This document shows, piece by piece, positions 1-6,727 of a DNA stretch of 10,141 bases (its first letter is position 1; each line of letters begins with the position of its first letter). Under the pieces are notes generated by a model. The model searched no databases, was not told where the DNA came from, and saw only the letters and a program-made list of their open reading frames with translations. This DNA comes from Actinomycetota bacterium. GTDB lineage: Bacteria; Actinomycetota; Actinomycetes; Nanopelagicales; Nanopelagicaceae. The DNA lies in assembly GCA_947457445.1 (NCBI GenBank), contig CANGVO010000026.1, positions 1 through 10,141 of the forward strand, written 5' to 3'. The position numbers and the translations under genes are program-made.

Positions 1-2
1 AT

Positions 3-764
3 TTAGCGCAAGCCGCACGTGGAACATGGCAGCCAATGGTTCCGCAATCAGAAGTTGATAAAGCGCATACAGTTGTTGAGCGCATGATGATCCGTTGGCG
101 TGGAGAACCTGATCCACTTCACGTTCGCGCAATTGATGCTTACTTTGTTTCTGCAGCCGAACACGGTATGAACGCATCAACATTTACTGGTCGCGTAATC
201 GCCTCAACTGGCGCAGATGTTTGCGCTGCAATTTCTGGCGCAATCGGTGCAATGTCTGGCCCACTTCACGGTGGAGCTCCTTCTCGCGTTCTGCACATGA
301 TTGAAGAAGTTGAAAAAACTGGTGATGCAACTGCATACGTAAAGGGCTTACTTGATCGCAAAGAACGTTTGATGGGATTCGGACACCGTGTTTATCGCGC
401 CGAAGATCCACGTGCACGTACATTGCGTCGCACTGCAAAAGAACTTAACGCTCCACGTTACGCAGTTGCTGAAGCGCTTGAACAAGCAGCGCTTAAGGAA
501 TTGCGCGAACGTCAACCAGATCGCGTTCTTGAAACGAACGTTGAATTCTGGGCCGCAATTATTTTGGATTTTGCAGAAGTACCAGCGCCTCTGTTTACAT
601 CAATGTTCACAGCTGCGCGTACTGCAGGTTGGTCAGCACATATTCTTGAGCAAAAGCGCACCGGTCGACTTATTCGTCCATCAGCGCGCTACGTTGGTAA
701 AGGCCCACGTAAGCCAGAAGATGTTGAAGGCTGGGATGACTCAGTCGGCATGCTGCATAGCTAA
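3..764 (+). CDS. citA: Citrate synthase, CitA / citrate synthase 2 type (5' end outside window)
   Basis: Condenses acetyl-CoA and oxaloacetate to citrate in the cytoplasm (TCA cycle entry). The reading frame is open from base 3, so the N-terminal part lies upstream; about 253 residues are visible. Family motifs appear in order: an 'EHGMNAST' segment, 'GPLHGG' with a catalytic His at bases 267-269, 'GFGHRVYR' with the second catalytic His at 384-386, and 'NVEFW', where Glu (543-545) takes the place of the Asp found in GltA-type enzymes. The C-terminal 'RTAGW.AHILEQKR.G.LIRPSA.YVG' segment is what I recall from actinobacterial CitA proteins, where Glu also seems usual. It is convergent with malG, separated by 17 AT-rich bases (765-781) that hold only a weak AT stem. 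A 2-methylcitrate synthase is the alternative. Citrate synthase family is firm; the citA symbol is from memory of the family. Confidence 0.9.
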   Translation, partial: LAQAARGTWQPMVPQSEVDKAHTVVERMMIRWRGEPDPLHVRAIDAYFVSAAEHGMNASTFTGRVIASTGADVCAAISGAIGAMSGPLHGGAPSRVLHMIEEVEKTGDATAYVKGLLDRKERLMGFGHRVYRAEDPRARTLRRTAKELNAPRYAVAEALEQAALKELRERQPDRVLETNVEFWAAIILDFAEVPAPLFTSMFTAARTAGWSAHILEQKRTGRLIRPSARYVGKGPRKPEDVEGWDDSVGMLHS

Positions 765-781
765 TTTAATTAGTTAATTCT

Positions 782-1681
782 TTAACCTTTAACTGCGCCA
801 CCGGTTAATCCGTTGGTAATGTACTTTTGCAACGACACAAACAAGATCATTATTGGTGCGGCTGACATAACTGCGCCAGCGGCAAACATCGCCCAGTTTT
901 TAGACCATGGGTCAGATAGCAATAAGTTAAGTCCAACGGCAACAGTTAATTGATCTGGTGTTTCAAAGACGATTGATGCTAAAACATAATCACCGAATGT
1001 TCCAATAAACGAGAGCAGACCCATCACCGCCAAGATTGGCGCAATAAGGCGTAACAAAATCTTAAAATATATTTGAGTATGTGTGGCACCATCGATTTTG
1101 GCTGCTTCATCAAGTTCTTTTGGAATCGTATTAAAGAATCCGTACATTAAATATGTGCCACCGCCAAGTGATCCCCCGAGGTAAACCAATATGAGTCCAG
1201 CCTTGGTGCCAAGTCCAATTGCAGGAACGTAATCCGTTAACTTACTTAAGATTCCATAAACGGCTGTTAAGCCCAGGATCGAAGGAAACATCTGCACCAA
1301 AATAAGTGCAAGCAGCCCTGGACGGCGGCCCTTAAAGCGCAAGCGACTAAAAGCAAAAGCCGCAAACGCGCTAATGAATACACTCAAAATGCCTGTAATC
1401 GCAGCAATGGTTACTGTGTTTTTCATCCAAGTTACAAATGGATAATCAGAAGAAGTAAGCAAGTCGGTGTAATTCTTTGTATAGAACTGACCAAAGAAGG
1501 TGAAGTTCTCAATTCCACCCATATCGGTGAGAGATGTTGAGACAATATAAAGAAGTGGGAAAAGTGCATAAGCCATTACGACAAATGCCAGCAAGTGTTT
1601 CCAACCTACTTGGCGTGACCAACGGGATATTCCGCCGCGTTTTGCCTTCGGGTGCTTGGCAAGTTTCAAGGCTGTGGTCAT
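782..1681 (-). CDS. malG: Maltose/maltodextrin ABC transporter permease MalG
   Basis: One of two membrane subunits of the maltodextrin importer. It is 299 residues, the usual MalG length. About six hydrophobic segments are visible (near 29-50, 87-112, 120-145, 157-180, 212-232 and 265-286). The cytoplasmic EAA loop that docks on the ATPase is clear at 192-211 (E192-A-A ... G198), preceded by 'IPKELDEAAKIDGA', which is typical of carbohydrate permeases of this class. The start codon overlaps the malF stop as ATGA (4 bp), and a strong AGAGGAG ribosome site lies 8 nt upstream inside malF (1690-1696), pointing to translational coupling. It is the last gene of the malEFG unit. No GC-rich terminator hairpin is visible between its stop and the convergent citrate synthase. 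Substrate is inferred from the MalE/MalF neighbours and the flanking amylases. Confidence 0.92.
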   Translation of the reverse strand: MTTALKLAKHPKAKRGGISRWSRQVGWKHLLAFVVMAYALFPLLYIVSTSLTDMGGIENFTFFGQFYTKNYTDLLTSSDYPFVTWMKNTVTIAAITGILSVFISAFAAFAFSRLRFKGRRPGLLALILVQMFPSILGLTAVYGILSKLTDYVPAIGLGTKAGLILVYLGGSLGGGTYLMYGFFNTIPKELDEAAKIDGATHTQIYFKILLRLIAPILAVMGLLSFIGTFGDYVLASIVFETPDQLTVAVGLNLLLSDPWSKNWAMFAAGAVMSAAPIMILFVSLQKYITNGLTGGAVKG

Positions 1682-3306
1682 TGGGTTAGCTCCTCTAATC
1701 CACGAGTACGTTTAAATGAGAAGAATGAGATCGAACCGATCAACATAAAAATGAGAACCGAGAAAGCACTTGCAAGTCCGTAATCTGAACCAACTGACCC
1801 GCTAAATGCAATTCGGTAAACGAAGGTAATCAAAATATCTGTGGCGCCGGCAGTTACTTCTAGGGTCGGATCGAGGAAAGGACCACCCGCAGTTACCAAG
1901 TAAATTACTCCGAAGTTATTAAAGTTATATGCAAATGATGCAATAAGTAGAGGAGCAAGTGAAACCAGCAACAACGGTAGTTTAATTGCCTTAACTTGTT
2001 TCCAAGCCGATGCGCCATCAATACTGGCAGCTTCAGATAGGTCTGCAGGTATTGCTTGAAGAGCACCAGTACAGATCAAGAACATATATGGGAAACCAAG
2101 CCACAAGTTAACTAACAAAACAGCAACACGTGCCGAACCTTGTTGCTCTAGCCAAGGAATTGGATTTTCACCCATGAAGCCAAGTAATGACCGATTGATA
2201 AATCCATCTTGAGTATTGAACATACCTCGCCACACGTATGCCGATAAGAACGCAGGAAATGCATAAGGCAGAATAAATACTGCACGATAAATCTTGAGCC
2301 CACGCACACGTGTGTCATTAAATATCAAAGCTAAAATTAAGCCGAAAACGAATGTGGTAAATACAGATAAGAAAGCGAAGAGGAACGTCCACAGAATGAT
2401 TCCGCTAAGTGGTCCTCGTAAATTTTTATCAGTGAAAATTCGTGAATAGTTTTTAAAGCCGACATTAACTTGCCAGCCGATGTCACTGAGCAGCTCGCCA
2501 TCGTCTGCGCTCTTGAAAAACCCAACTTTACTATCAGCGATAAAAACTTTGTTATCTGATAAACGGGTCATAGTTTTTGCGTCTTCGTTGTAAATGTAAG
2601 AGAACGTGTTTTGTTGTGCGAGATACCCATCGACCGTGGCTAGGAAACCATCTTTATCTAGATTTGGCCCCAGTGGAACTTTTAAAGTTACGACTTCGGA
2701 TGATCGATCAACGATTTCATCATCAGTCAAAATTTCTACGCCACTTACAGAAGTGGGATAACCGTAGTCATCCCTTACTAGGCCATCAGCTTCTGTTATC
2801 TCACGGAAAGGATGCTTTGAATAATCACTTCCTCCAATGAAAACTTTGCCCGCGGCCATATCAATAGCGATAAATTGCAACTCTTTGTCGTCTCCTTGGG
2901 CGATCTTTAACTCATATTCGGTAGCACCTTCAATTGGTGCAACGGCAGACTGTTGAATTGCATCGAGGGCTTCAACGTAGCTGCCATTGTGCAGAGTTCC
3001 GAAGTTAGTAAGAGAGATGTATCCGCTAAAGAAGACAACGTAGACTTGAAATGCCAAAAGCAAAATTACGCCTGGCGCTAAGTATTTAGCGGGCAAACCA
3101 CCGCGACGCAAATAAATCCAATTCACAATTAAGGTAACGACACCAATAAAGAAGGCAAAGGTGAATTTTTCTTTTCCGAATAGAACCATGATGACAAAGC
3201 CAGCACCGGCATCGACTAATCCAAGCAAGAAAATCTTTACAAGGGTTCCGCGCAGACTTGGGGTTCCGCCCGAGTTAAGATCAAATTTCTGCTGGTGCTT
3301 TCTCAT
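1678..3306 (-). CDS. malF: Maltose/maltodextrin ABC transporter permease MalF with large P2-like loop
   Basis: Membrane subunit that pairs with MalG and contacts the binding protein. At 542 residues it is close to E. coli MalF (514) and longer than the roughly 300-430 residues common in Gram-positive homologues. Hydrophobic segments lie near 22-43, 47-66 and 76-97; a hydrophilic stretch of about 200 residues (about 98-295) follows; then segments come near 301-330, 340-362, 392-412, 444-464 and 509-531. This matches the eight-helix E. coli plan, in which the P2 domain sits between helices 3 and 4. The EAA loop is at 425-444 (E425-A-A ... G431). The C-terminal part ('VYRIAFSGS..DYGLASAFSVLIF') closely follows the MalF pattern. 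An AAGGAG site lies 10 nt before the ATG, a slightly long spacing. The gene is separated from malE by 128 bp holding a strong hairpin. Confidence 0.93.
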   Translation of the reverse strand: MRKHQQKFDLNSGGTPSLRGTLVKIFLLGLVDAGAGFVIMVLFGKEKFTFAFFIGVVTLIVNWIYLRRGGLPAKYLAPGVILLLAFQVYVVFFSGYISLTNFGTLHNGSYVEALDAIQQSAVAPIEGATEYELKIAQGDDKELQFIAIDMAAGKVFIGGSDYSKHPFREITEADGLVRDDYGYPTSVSGVEILTDDEIVDRSSEVVTLKVPLGPNLDKDGFLATVDGYLAQQNTFSYIYNEDAKTMTRLSDNKVFIADSKVGFFKSADDGELLSDIGWQVNVGFKNYSRIFTDKNLRGPLSGIILWTFLFAFLSVFTTFVFGLILALIFNDTRVRGLKIYRAVFILPYAFPAFLSAYVWRGMFNTQDGFINRSLLGFMGENPIPWLEQQGSARVAVLLVNLWLGFPYMFLICTGALQAIPADLSEAASIDGASAWKQVKAIKLPLLLVSLAPLLIASFAYNFNNFGVIYLVTAGGPFLDPTLEVTAGATDILITFVYRIAFSGSVGSDYGLASAFSVLIFMLIGSISFFSFKRTRGLEELTQ

Positions 3307-3358
3307 GGGCCAGAGGCTCCTTCGAATAGTTTTATTTGATACTACTTTTAACTAATGG

Positions 3359-3404
3359 AAAAGTTAAGGGGCTCAAGACCTATTTGGCCTTGAGCCCCTT
3401 AACT
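3359..3404 (-). terminator. Strong hairpin between malE and malF (terminator, attenuator or mRNA-stabilising stem)
   Basis: A perfect 16-bp inverted repeat: AGTTAAGGGGCTCAAG at 3362-3377 pairs with 3389-3404, leaving an 11-nt loop that can close two further C-G pairs. Read on the minus strand (the mal transcript) it starts 30 nt after the malE stop and is followed by only four U residues (3359-3362). The shape is that of a rho-independent terminator with a weak U-tract, so partial read-through into malF is plausible. Such stems between a binding-protein gene and its permease genes can also protect the upstream message from 3' decay. Either role would give more MalE than MalF/MalG. Confidence 0.72.
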
Positions 3405-3434
3405 CGTTACTACTTTCTTACTATCGCTACCTGA

Positions 3435-4667
3435 TTACGCAGCGTCGATAGTGGTCTGAAGTGCTGCAACTGCCTTACGTAGGAAGTCACCAGCATCGCC
3501 AGTGTATGTACCTTCGTAGAGTGCCTTCTCAGCTTGACCAAGCTTTGCCCATACTGTGTCTTGGAAGACCCAGGCTGGCATTGGATAAGCAGTTGAACCT
3601 GCTGCAGCGAATGCCGCAAGGTTTACATCTTTAACTTGTGATGCAGCAACCTTGTTAGCTGGAATGTTGTTCGCCTTTGCTTGGTAAGCAAGTTGGAATT
3701 CAGGTGAACCGACGTAGCGCAGTACGCGACCTACGTTGATTGCATTTGCCTGACGAGCAACCTTTACTGATTGCCAGTATCCGTAAACACCTGAGAACTG
3801 GTGAACAGTCTTGCCACCAACTGAAGGAATTACTGCGATACCAACCTGATCTTTTGTTAGCGGCTTTGAAGCGCAACCACTGATTGTGTCCTGAACGTGG
3901 TTGTACATCCATGGACCTGAGATTGCATAACCACCTGATTGAATGTGGCAAGCTGACTTGTCCCAACCATCTGTTCCAATAATCTTTGGACCATTTGCGA
4001 CTAGCCAAGCTGCGTATGCATCTGAACCAGATAATCCGTATCCAAGCTTCTTTGTCCATCCGCTGTTATCGCGTGTGTACAAGTTAAGCCCGAATGAAGA
4101 TGCAAATGCTGACATGTGGTACGGATCGCCATTAAGTGCAGCCTTTTGAATTGGCATTGCAAGACCTGGCTTTGATGCGATTAGGTCTGCAACAGTAAGA
4201 CCCTTTGGATCTTTTCCATCACGCTTGTTCCAAATTAGTGCGATGTTCTCAGTGTAAATTGGCATTCCGTAAAGTTTTCCGCCAATTGTGAAACCTGACA
4301 ACATGTCCTTTGAGAACTGTGATGCAAGTGATCCAGTAACGATTGGTGCAACAGTTCCGGAACCAACAAGAGTTCCAGTCCAGTCATGTGCGCCAACCAT
4401 TAGGTCTGGACCCTTACCTTCAGGAACAGCCTTGATAAATTCTGCACGTGTATCTTTTTTGTAAACAACGTTTACAGTGATGCCTTGTGTCTTTGCCCAT
4501 GCTGCGATGATTGGAGTTTGTTCATCATCTTTTGCACTTGCAGCACCTGACCAGATTGTTACAATCTTGGCCGCTGATGTTGCAGCATTTGATGGAGCTA
4601 CGATCATGCCGGTTGCTGCAATTGCGGCAACGAGTGTGATCGCAAGACTACGCTTACGTAGAATCAT
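3435..4667 (-). CDS. malE: Maltose/maltodextrin-binding protein MalE (exported, no visible lipobox)
   Basis: Extracytoplasmic solute-binding protein that delivers maltodextrins to MalFG. It is 410 residues from the chosen ATG. That start is supported by an AGAAAGG site 6 nt upstream and by placing a classical signal peptide at the very N-terminus: 'MILRKRS', a hydrophobic core (about 8-25), and a likely signal peptidase I site after 'PSNA' (about 28). The frame stays open 35 codons further upstream, but that stretch crosses the promoter region and does not look like protein. MalE-type motifs include 'GPDLMVGAHDW' (86-96), 'YGMPIYTENIALIWNK' (133-148), 'GPWMYNHV' (251-258) and 'FSGVYGYWQSV' (291-301). 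No cysteine follows the signal peptide. The only two cysteines, C240 and C265, could form a disulfide. First gene of the malEFG unit, divergent from the amylases. Confidence 0.93.
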   Translation of the reverse strand: MILRKRSLAITLVAAIAATGMIVAPSNAATSAAKIVTIWSGAASAKDDEQTPIIAAWAKTQGITVNVVYKKDTRAEFIKAVPEGKGPDLMVGAHDWTGTLVGSGTVAPIVTGSLASQFSKDMLSGFTIGGKLYGMPIYTENIALIWNKRDGKDPKGLTVADLIASKPGLAMPIQKAALNGDPYHMSAFASSFGLNLYTRDNSGWTKKLGYGLSGSDAYAAWLVANGPKIIGTDGWDKSACHIQSGGYAISGPWMYNHVQDTISGCASKPLTKDQVGIAVIPSVGGKTVHQFSGVYGYWQSVKVARQANAINVGRVLRYVGSPEFQLAYQAKANNIPANKVAASQVKDVNLAAFAAAGSTAYPMPAWVFQDTVWAKLGQAEKALYEGTYTGDAGDFLRKAVAALQTTIDAA

Positions 4668-4673
4668 GTTGAG

Positions 4674-4680
4674 CCTTTCT
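4674..4680 (-). promoter_or_regulatory. malE ribosome binding site (decides the start)
   Basis: AGAAAGG on the minus strand, 6 nt before the ATG at 4667-4665. It fixes the short, signal-peptide-led form of MalE rather than the longer open frame that begins at 4772. Confidence 0.75.
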
Positions 4681-4690
4681 AACTTTATAG

Positions 4691-4704
4691 GGGTAGAACT
4701 ACCC
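4691..4704. repeat. 14-bp palindrome in the malE leader
   Basis: GGGTAG-AA-CTACCC, a perfect 6-bp inverted repeat with a 2-bp centre, lying 24-37 bp upstream of the malE start codon. With the candidate promoter at 4743-4772 it would fall within the transcribed leader, about 32-45 nt after the start site. A 2-nt centre is too tight for a good RNA hairpin loop, so a protein-binding operator is the more natural reading, but chance is possible in a site this short. Confidence 0.4.
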
Positions 4705-4742
4705 ACGAGGGATTGGGCTGAGTTTATAAGCCTGAAAGCCTG

Positions 4743-4772
4743 CGTATAAACCCCCAAGCGTGGCGTGTCCAA
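4743..4772 (-). promoter_or_regulatory. Candidate sigma-70-type promoter for malEFG
   Basis: On the minus strand, TTGGAC (4767-4772) and TATACG (4743-4748) are separated by 18 bp, giving four to five matches to each consensus box. Transcription would start near 4736 and leave a leader of about 70 nt. The region just downstream carries a 7-bp direct repeat AAGCCTG (4728-4734 and 4736-4742) covering the expected start site, where a repressor would block initiation. Identified by eye only. Confidence 0.4.
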
Positions 4773-4777
4773 ATCGT

Positions 4778-4798
4778 TGTAATCGTGATGCTGTTACA
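4778..4798. repeat. Spaced inverted repeat TGTAA-N11-TTACA
   Basis: Five-base half-sites in inverted orientation with 16-bp centre-to-centre spacing, just upstream of the -35 box of the candidate malE promoter. The spacing is between one and two helical turns, so a dimeric regulator is possible, but a five-base half-site arises easily by chance. Confidence 0.25.
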
Positions 4799-4902
4799 TA
4801 CAGGGCTTGCAGGGGCCATCACCCTAAATTTACGACTGAGCCAAAGTCCAAGCGGGCGGGTACTTTAGAGACACAAAAACTCAATTTTCAAAGGAGCGGA
4901 CC

Positions 4903-6726
4903 ATGTTGCAGTTACGGCCACATCACGATGGCAGCGAACTTTATGTTAGCAACGATGCTCCAAAACTTGGTGACGAAGTTTCATTACGAGTACGCATCCC
5001 AAACAATTATTCTTTTGATCATGTACTTGTTCGCTTTTATCAGGATAGCGAATCAACTGTGCTGCCACTAAAACTCGATAAAAAAAGTGAAATCGAATCT
5101 TGGTGGAAAGTAAATATGCCAATCAAGAATTACGACACGGGGTATAGGTTTCTTTTTGCTACAGGTGGCGGTTCAACAGCCGGAAAATATGAATGGCTAA
5201 ATGCTTCTGGCCTATTTGATCATGATGTACACAGCAATGAAGATTTTCATATTATTGCTCGCCCACGTACAACTACATGGTTACAAAGTTCAGTCTTTTA
5301 TCAAATATTCCCAGATCGTTTTGCTAAAGGCGTAGAACGTGAAGCACCGGAATGGGCGCTTCCAATGAAATGGGAAGATTTGCCGCAAGGTCGCGGACCT
5401 CGTACCGGAATAGAATTTTATGGCGGAGATTTCGAAGGAATCAAAGAGCACCTAAATCACATTAGCGATCTAGGTGCTAATGGGATTTATTTCACGCCGT
5501 TCTTTCCATCAAAATCTAATCACCGATACGACGCAACATCTTTTGATGAAATAGATCCATTTCTCGGTGGTGATAAAGCATTCTTTAGTTTTATGAAGGC
5601 GGCCCGAAAGGCAAAGATAAAAGTTCTAGGAGACATCACCACAAACCATTGCAGTAATGAGCACCCATGGTTCTTAAAGGGTAAAAAAGATAAGAACTCG
5701 AAAGAGCGAAAATTCTTTTACTGGGATAAGAAGACCAAGCGTGGATATGCCACCTTTTATGATGTGGCGCAGATGCCGAAGTTGAATTTCAGCTCGAAAA
5801 CGTTGAAAAAACGCTTCTACGAAGATAAGAACTCAGTTATCAAGCGATGGCTTTCTCCGAAGTACAACTTAGATGGATGGCGAATAGATGTTGGCAATCA
5901 AACCGGACGCTATGGCCAAGAAGATTTGCATGATGAAGTTATGCGTGGGATTCGTACTGCCATGAATGAAGTAAAACGCGATACCTGGTTAGTGGCTGAA
6001 AATGCCGATATGTGGGCCAGTGATTTAAATGGAACTGGTTGGGATGGAACTATGAATTACAACGGATTTATGCGTCCGTTGTGGGCTTGGTTTAACCACA
6101 ATTCAAATTTATCCACTGGTGGTTTCCATGGGCTACCAATCGATATTCCAAAGACTAATGGCAAGCAATTTGTAAAGGCAATGACTGTGTTTAACTCATC
6201 AATACCTTGGCGTTCATTGTTAGACAGTATGACTTTGCTTGATTCCCACGACACAGCACGTATGCGCAATGTTGTTGGCGGGGACAAGGCAAAGCACATG
6301 GCAGCGATGGGTTTATTACTTACCTATCCAGGAGTTCCTTCAATTTTTGCGGGAGATGAAATTGGTCTAGAAGGTGCGTGGGGCGAAGATGCGCGCAGAA
6401 CAATGACTTGGAATAGCTCCGAAAATTGGGACCACGTTTTCCTAAATGATGTTAAACGACTAATAGAACTCCGACGTACAGCGCCTGCTCTAATAAATGG
6501 TGGGTTACGTTGGATCGCGGTTGAAGATGACTATCTAGTCTTCTTACGTGAATCCAAGAAACAGAATCTGCTTATTTTAGTCGCGCGAGATGGCGCCAAA
6601 GTTAGCGTTGATATTTCAAAGTTTGGATATTCAATAACCAAGACGCATTTCGGTCCTGAGGTGACCGGTGGTGCTCTAGAAATAAAACTAAACAACGGTG
6701 CCTGTGGCATCTGGGAAGTGGCATAA
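4903..6726 (+). CDS. Cytoplasmic GH13 alpha-glucan hydrolase (cyclomaltodextrinase / neopullulanase / maltogenic amylase type)
   Basis: Cleaves alpha-1,4 (possibly also alpha-1,6) links in imported maltodextrins, cyclodextrins or pullulan fragments. The 607 residues hold an N-terminal beta-sandwich (about 1-120, CBM34-like), the GH13 barrel (about 130-500) and a C-terminal beta domain (about 530-607). Catalytic signatures are intact: region I DITTNH (244-249); the MPKLN motif (291-295), typical of the cyclomaltodextrinase/neopullulanase group; region II GWRIDVGNQ with nucleophile D329; region III acid/base E366; and region IV SHD (448-450), with Ser instead of Asn as in neopullulanases. Y209-D210 fit the substrate-binding Tyr-Asp. 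No signal peptide is present. The ATG follows AAAGGAG by 6 nt. It is divergent from malE and first in a two-gene unit with the exported amylase. Product specificity among these enzymes cannot be read from the sequence. Confidence 0.9.
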   Translation: MLQLRPHHDGSELYVSNDAPKLGDEVSLRVRIPNNYSFDHVLVRFYQDSESTVLPLKLDKKSEIESWWKVNMPIKNYDTGYRFLFATGGGSTAGKYEWLNASGLFDHDVHSNEDFHIIARPRTTTWLQSSVFYQIFPDRFAKGVEREAPEWALPMKWEDLPQGRGPRTGIEFYGGDFEGIKEHLNHISDLGANGIYFTPFFPSKSNHRYDATSFDEIDPFLGGDKAFFSFMKAARKAKIKVLGDITTNHCSNEHPWFLKGKKDKNSKERKFFYWDKKTKRGYATFYDVAQMPKLNFSSKTLKKRFYEDKNSVIKRWLSPKYNLDGWRIDVGNQTGRYGQEDLHDEVMRGIRTAMNEVKRDTWLVAENADMWASDLNGTGWDGTMNYNGFMRPLWAWFNHNSNLSTGGFHGLPIDIPKTNGKQFVKAMTVFNSSIPWRSLLDSMTLLDSHDTARMRNVVGGDKAKHMAAMGLLLTYPGVPSIFAGDEIGLEGAWGEDARRTMTWNSSENWDHVFLNDVKRLIELRRTAPALINGGLRWIAVEDDYLVFLRESKKQNLLILVARDGAKVSVDISKFGYSITKTHFGPEVTGGALEIKLNNGACGIWEVA

Positions 6727-6727
6727 A

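Larger units (their letters stand above)
4668..4902. promoter_or_regulatory. Divergent control region between malE and the amylase genes
   Basis: This 235-bp gap is the longest non-coding stretch in the window and should hold the promoters for both transcription units. It contains the malE leader palindrome, the AAGCCTG direct repeat flanked by TTTATA (4723-4728) and TATAAA (4745-4750), a spaced inverted repeat TGTAA-N11-TTACA (4778-4798), and a tandem AATCGT at 4772-4777 and 4781-4786. On the plus side, the amylase ribosome site AAAGGAG (4890-4896) is strong, but I could not find a convincing -35/-10 pair. TACTTT at 4861-4866 is a possible -10 without a good partner. No regulator gene is nearby. 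Confidence 0.6.

Noticed and set aside
765..781. Possible bidirectional terminator between citrate synthase and malG
   Set aside because: Only an AT-only 5-bp inverted repeat (AATTA-GT-TAATT) is visible, too weak to call.
4668..4772. In-frame N-terminal extension of MalE starting at 4772
   Set aside because: It would bury the signal peptide 35 residues inside the protein, overlap the likely promoter, and ignore the good ribosome site before 4667.
4806..4866. Promoter for the amylase unit (TTGCAG at 4806-4811, TAAATT at 4825-4830, TACTTT at 4861-4866)
   Set aside because: No pair of boxes has acceptable 16-18 bp spacing, so no specific promoter is annotated.
4760..5071. Plus-strand open frame of about 100 codons across the divergent region
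   Set aside because: It runs through the control region into the amylase gene in another frame, has no ribosome site, and its translation has no protein-like family features.
6698..6727. Earlier GTG starts for the secreted amylase (6698, 6704)
   Set aside because: They add eight to ten polar residues before the signal peptide and overlap the upstream gene; the start at 6728 gives a standard signal peptide.
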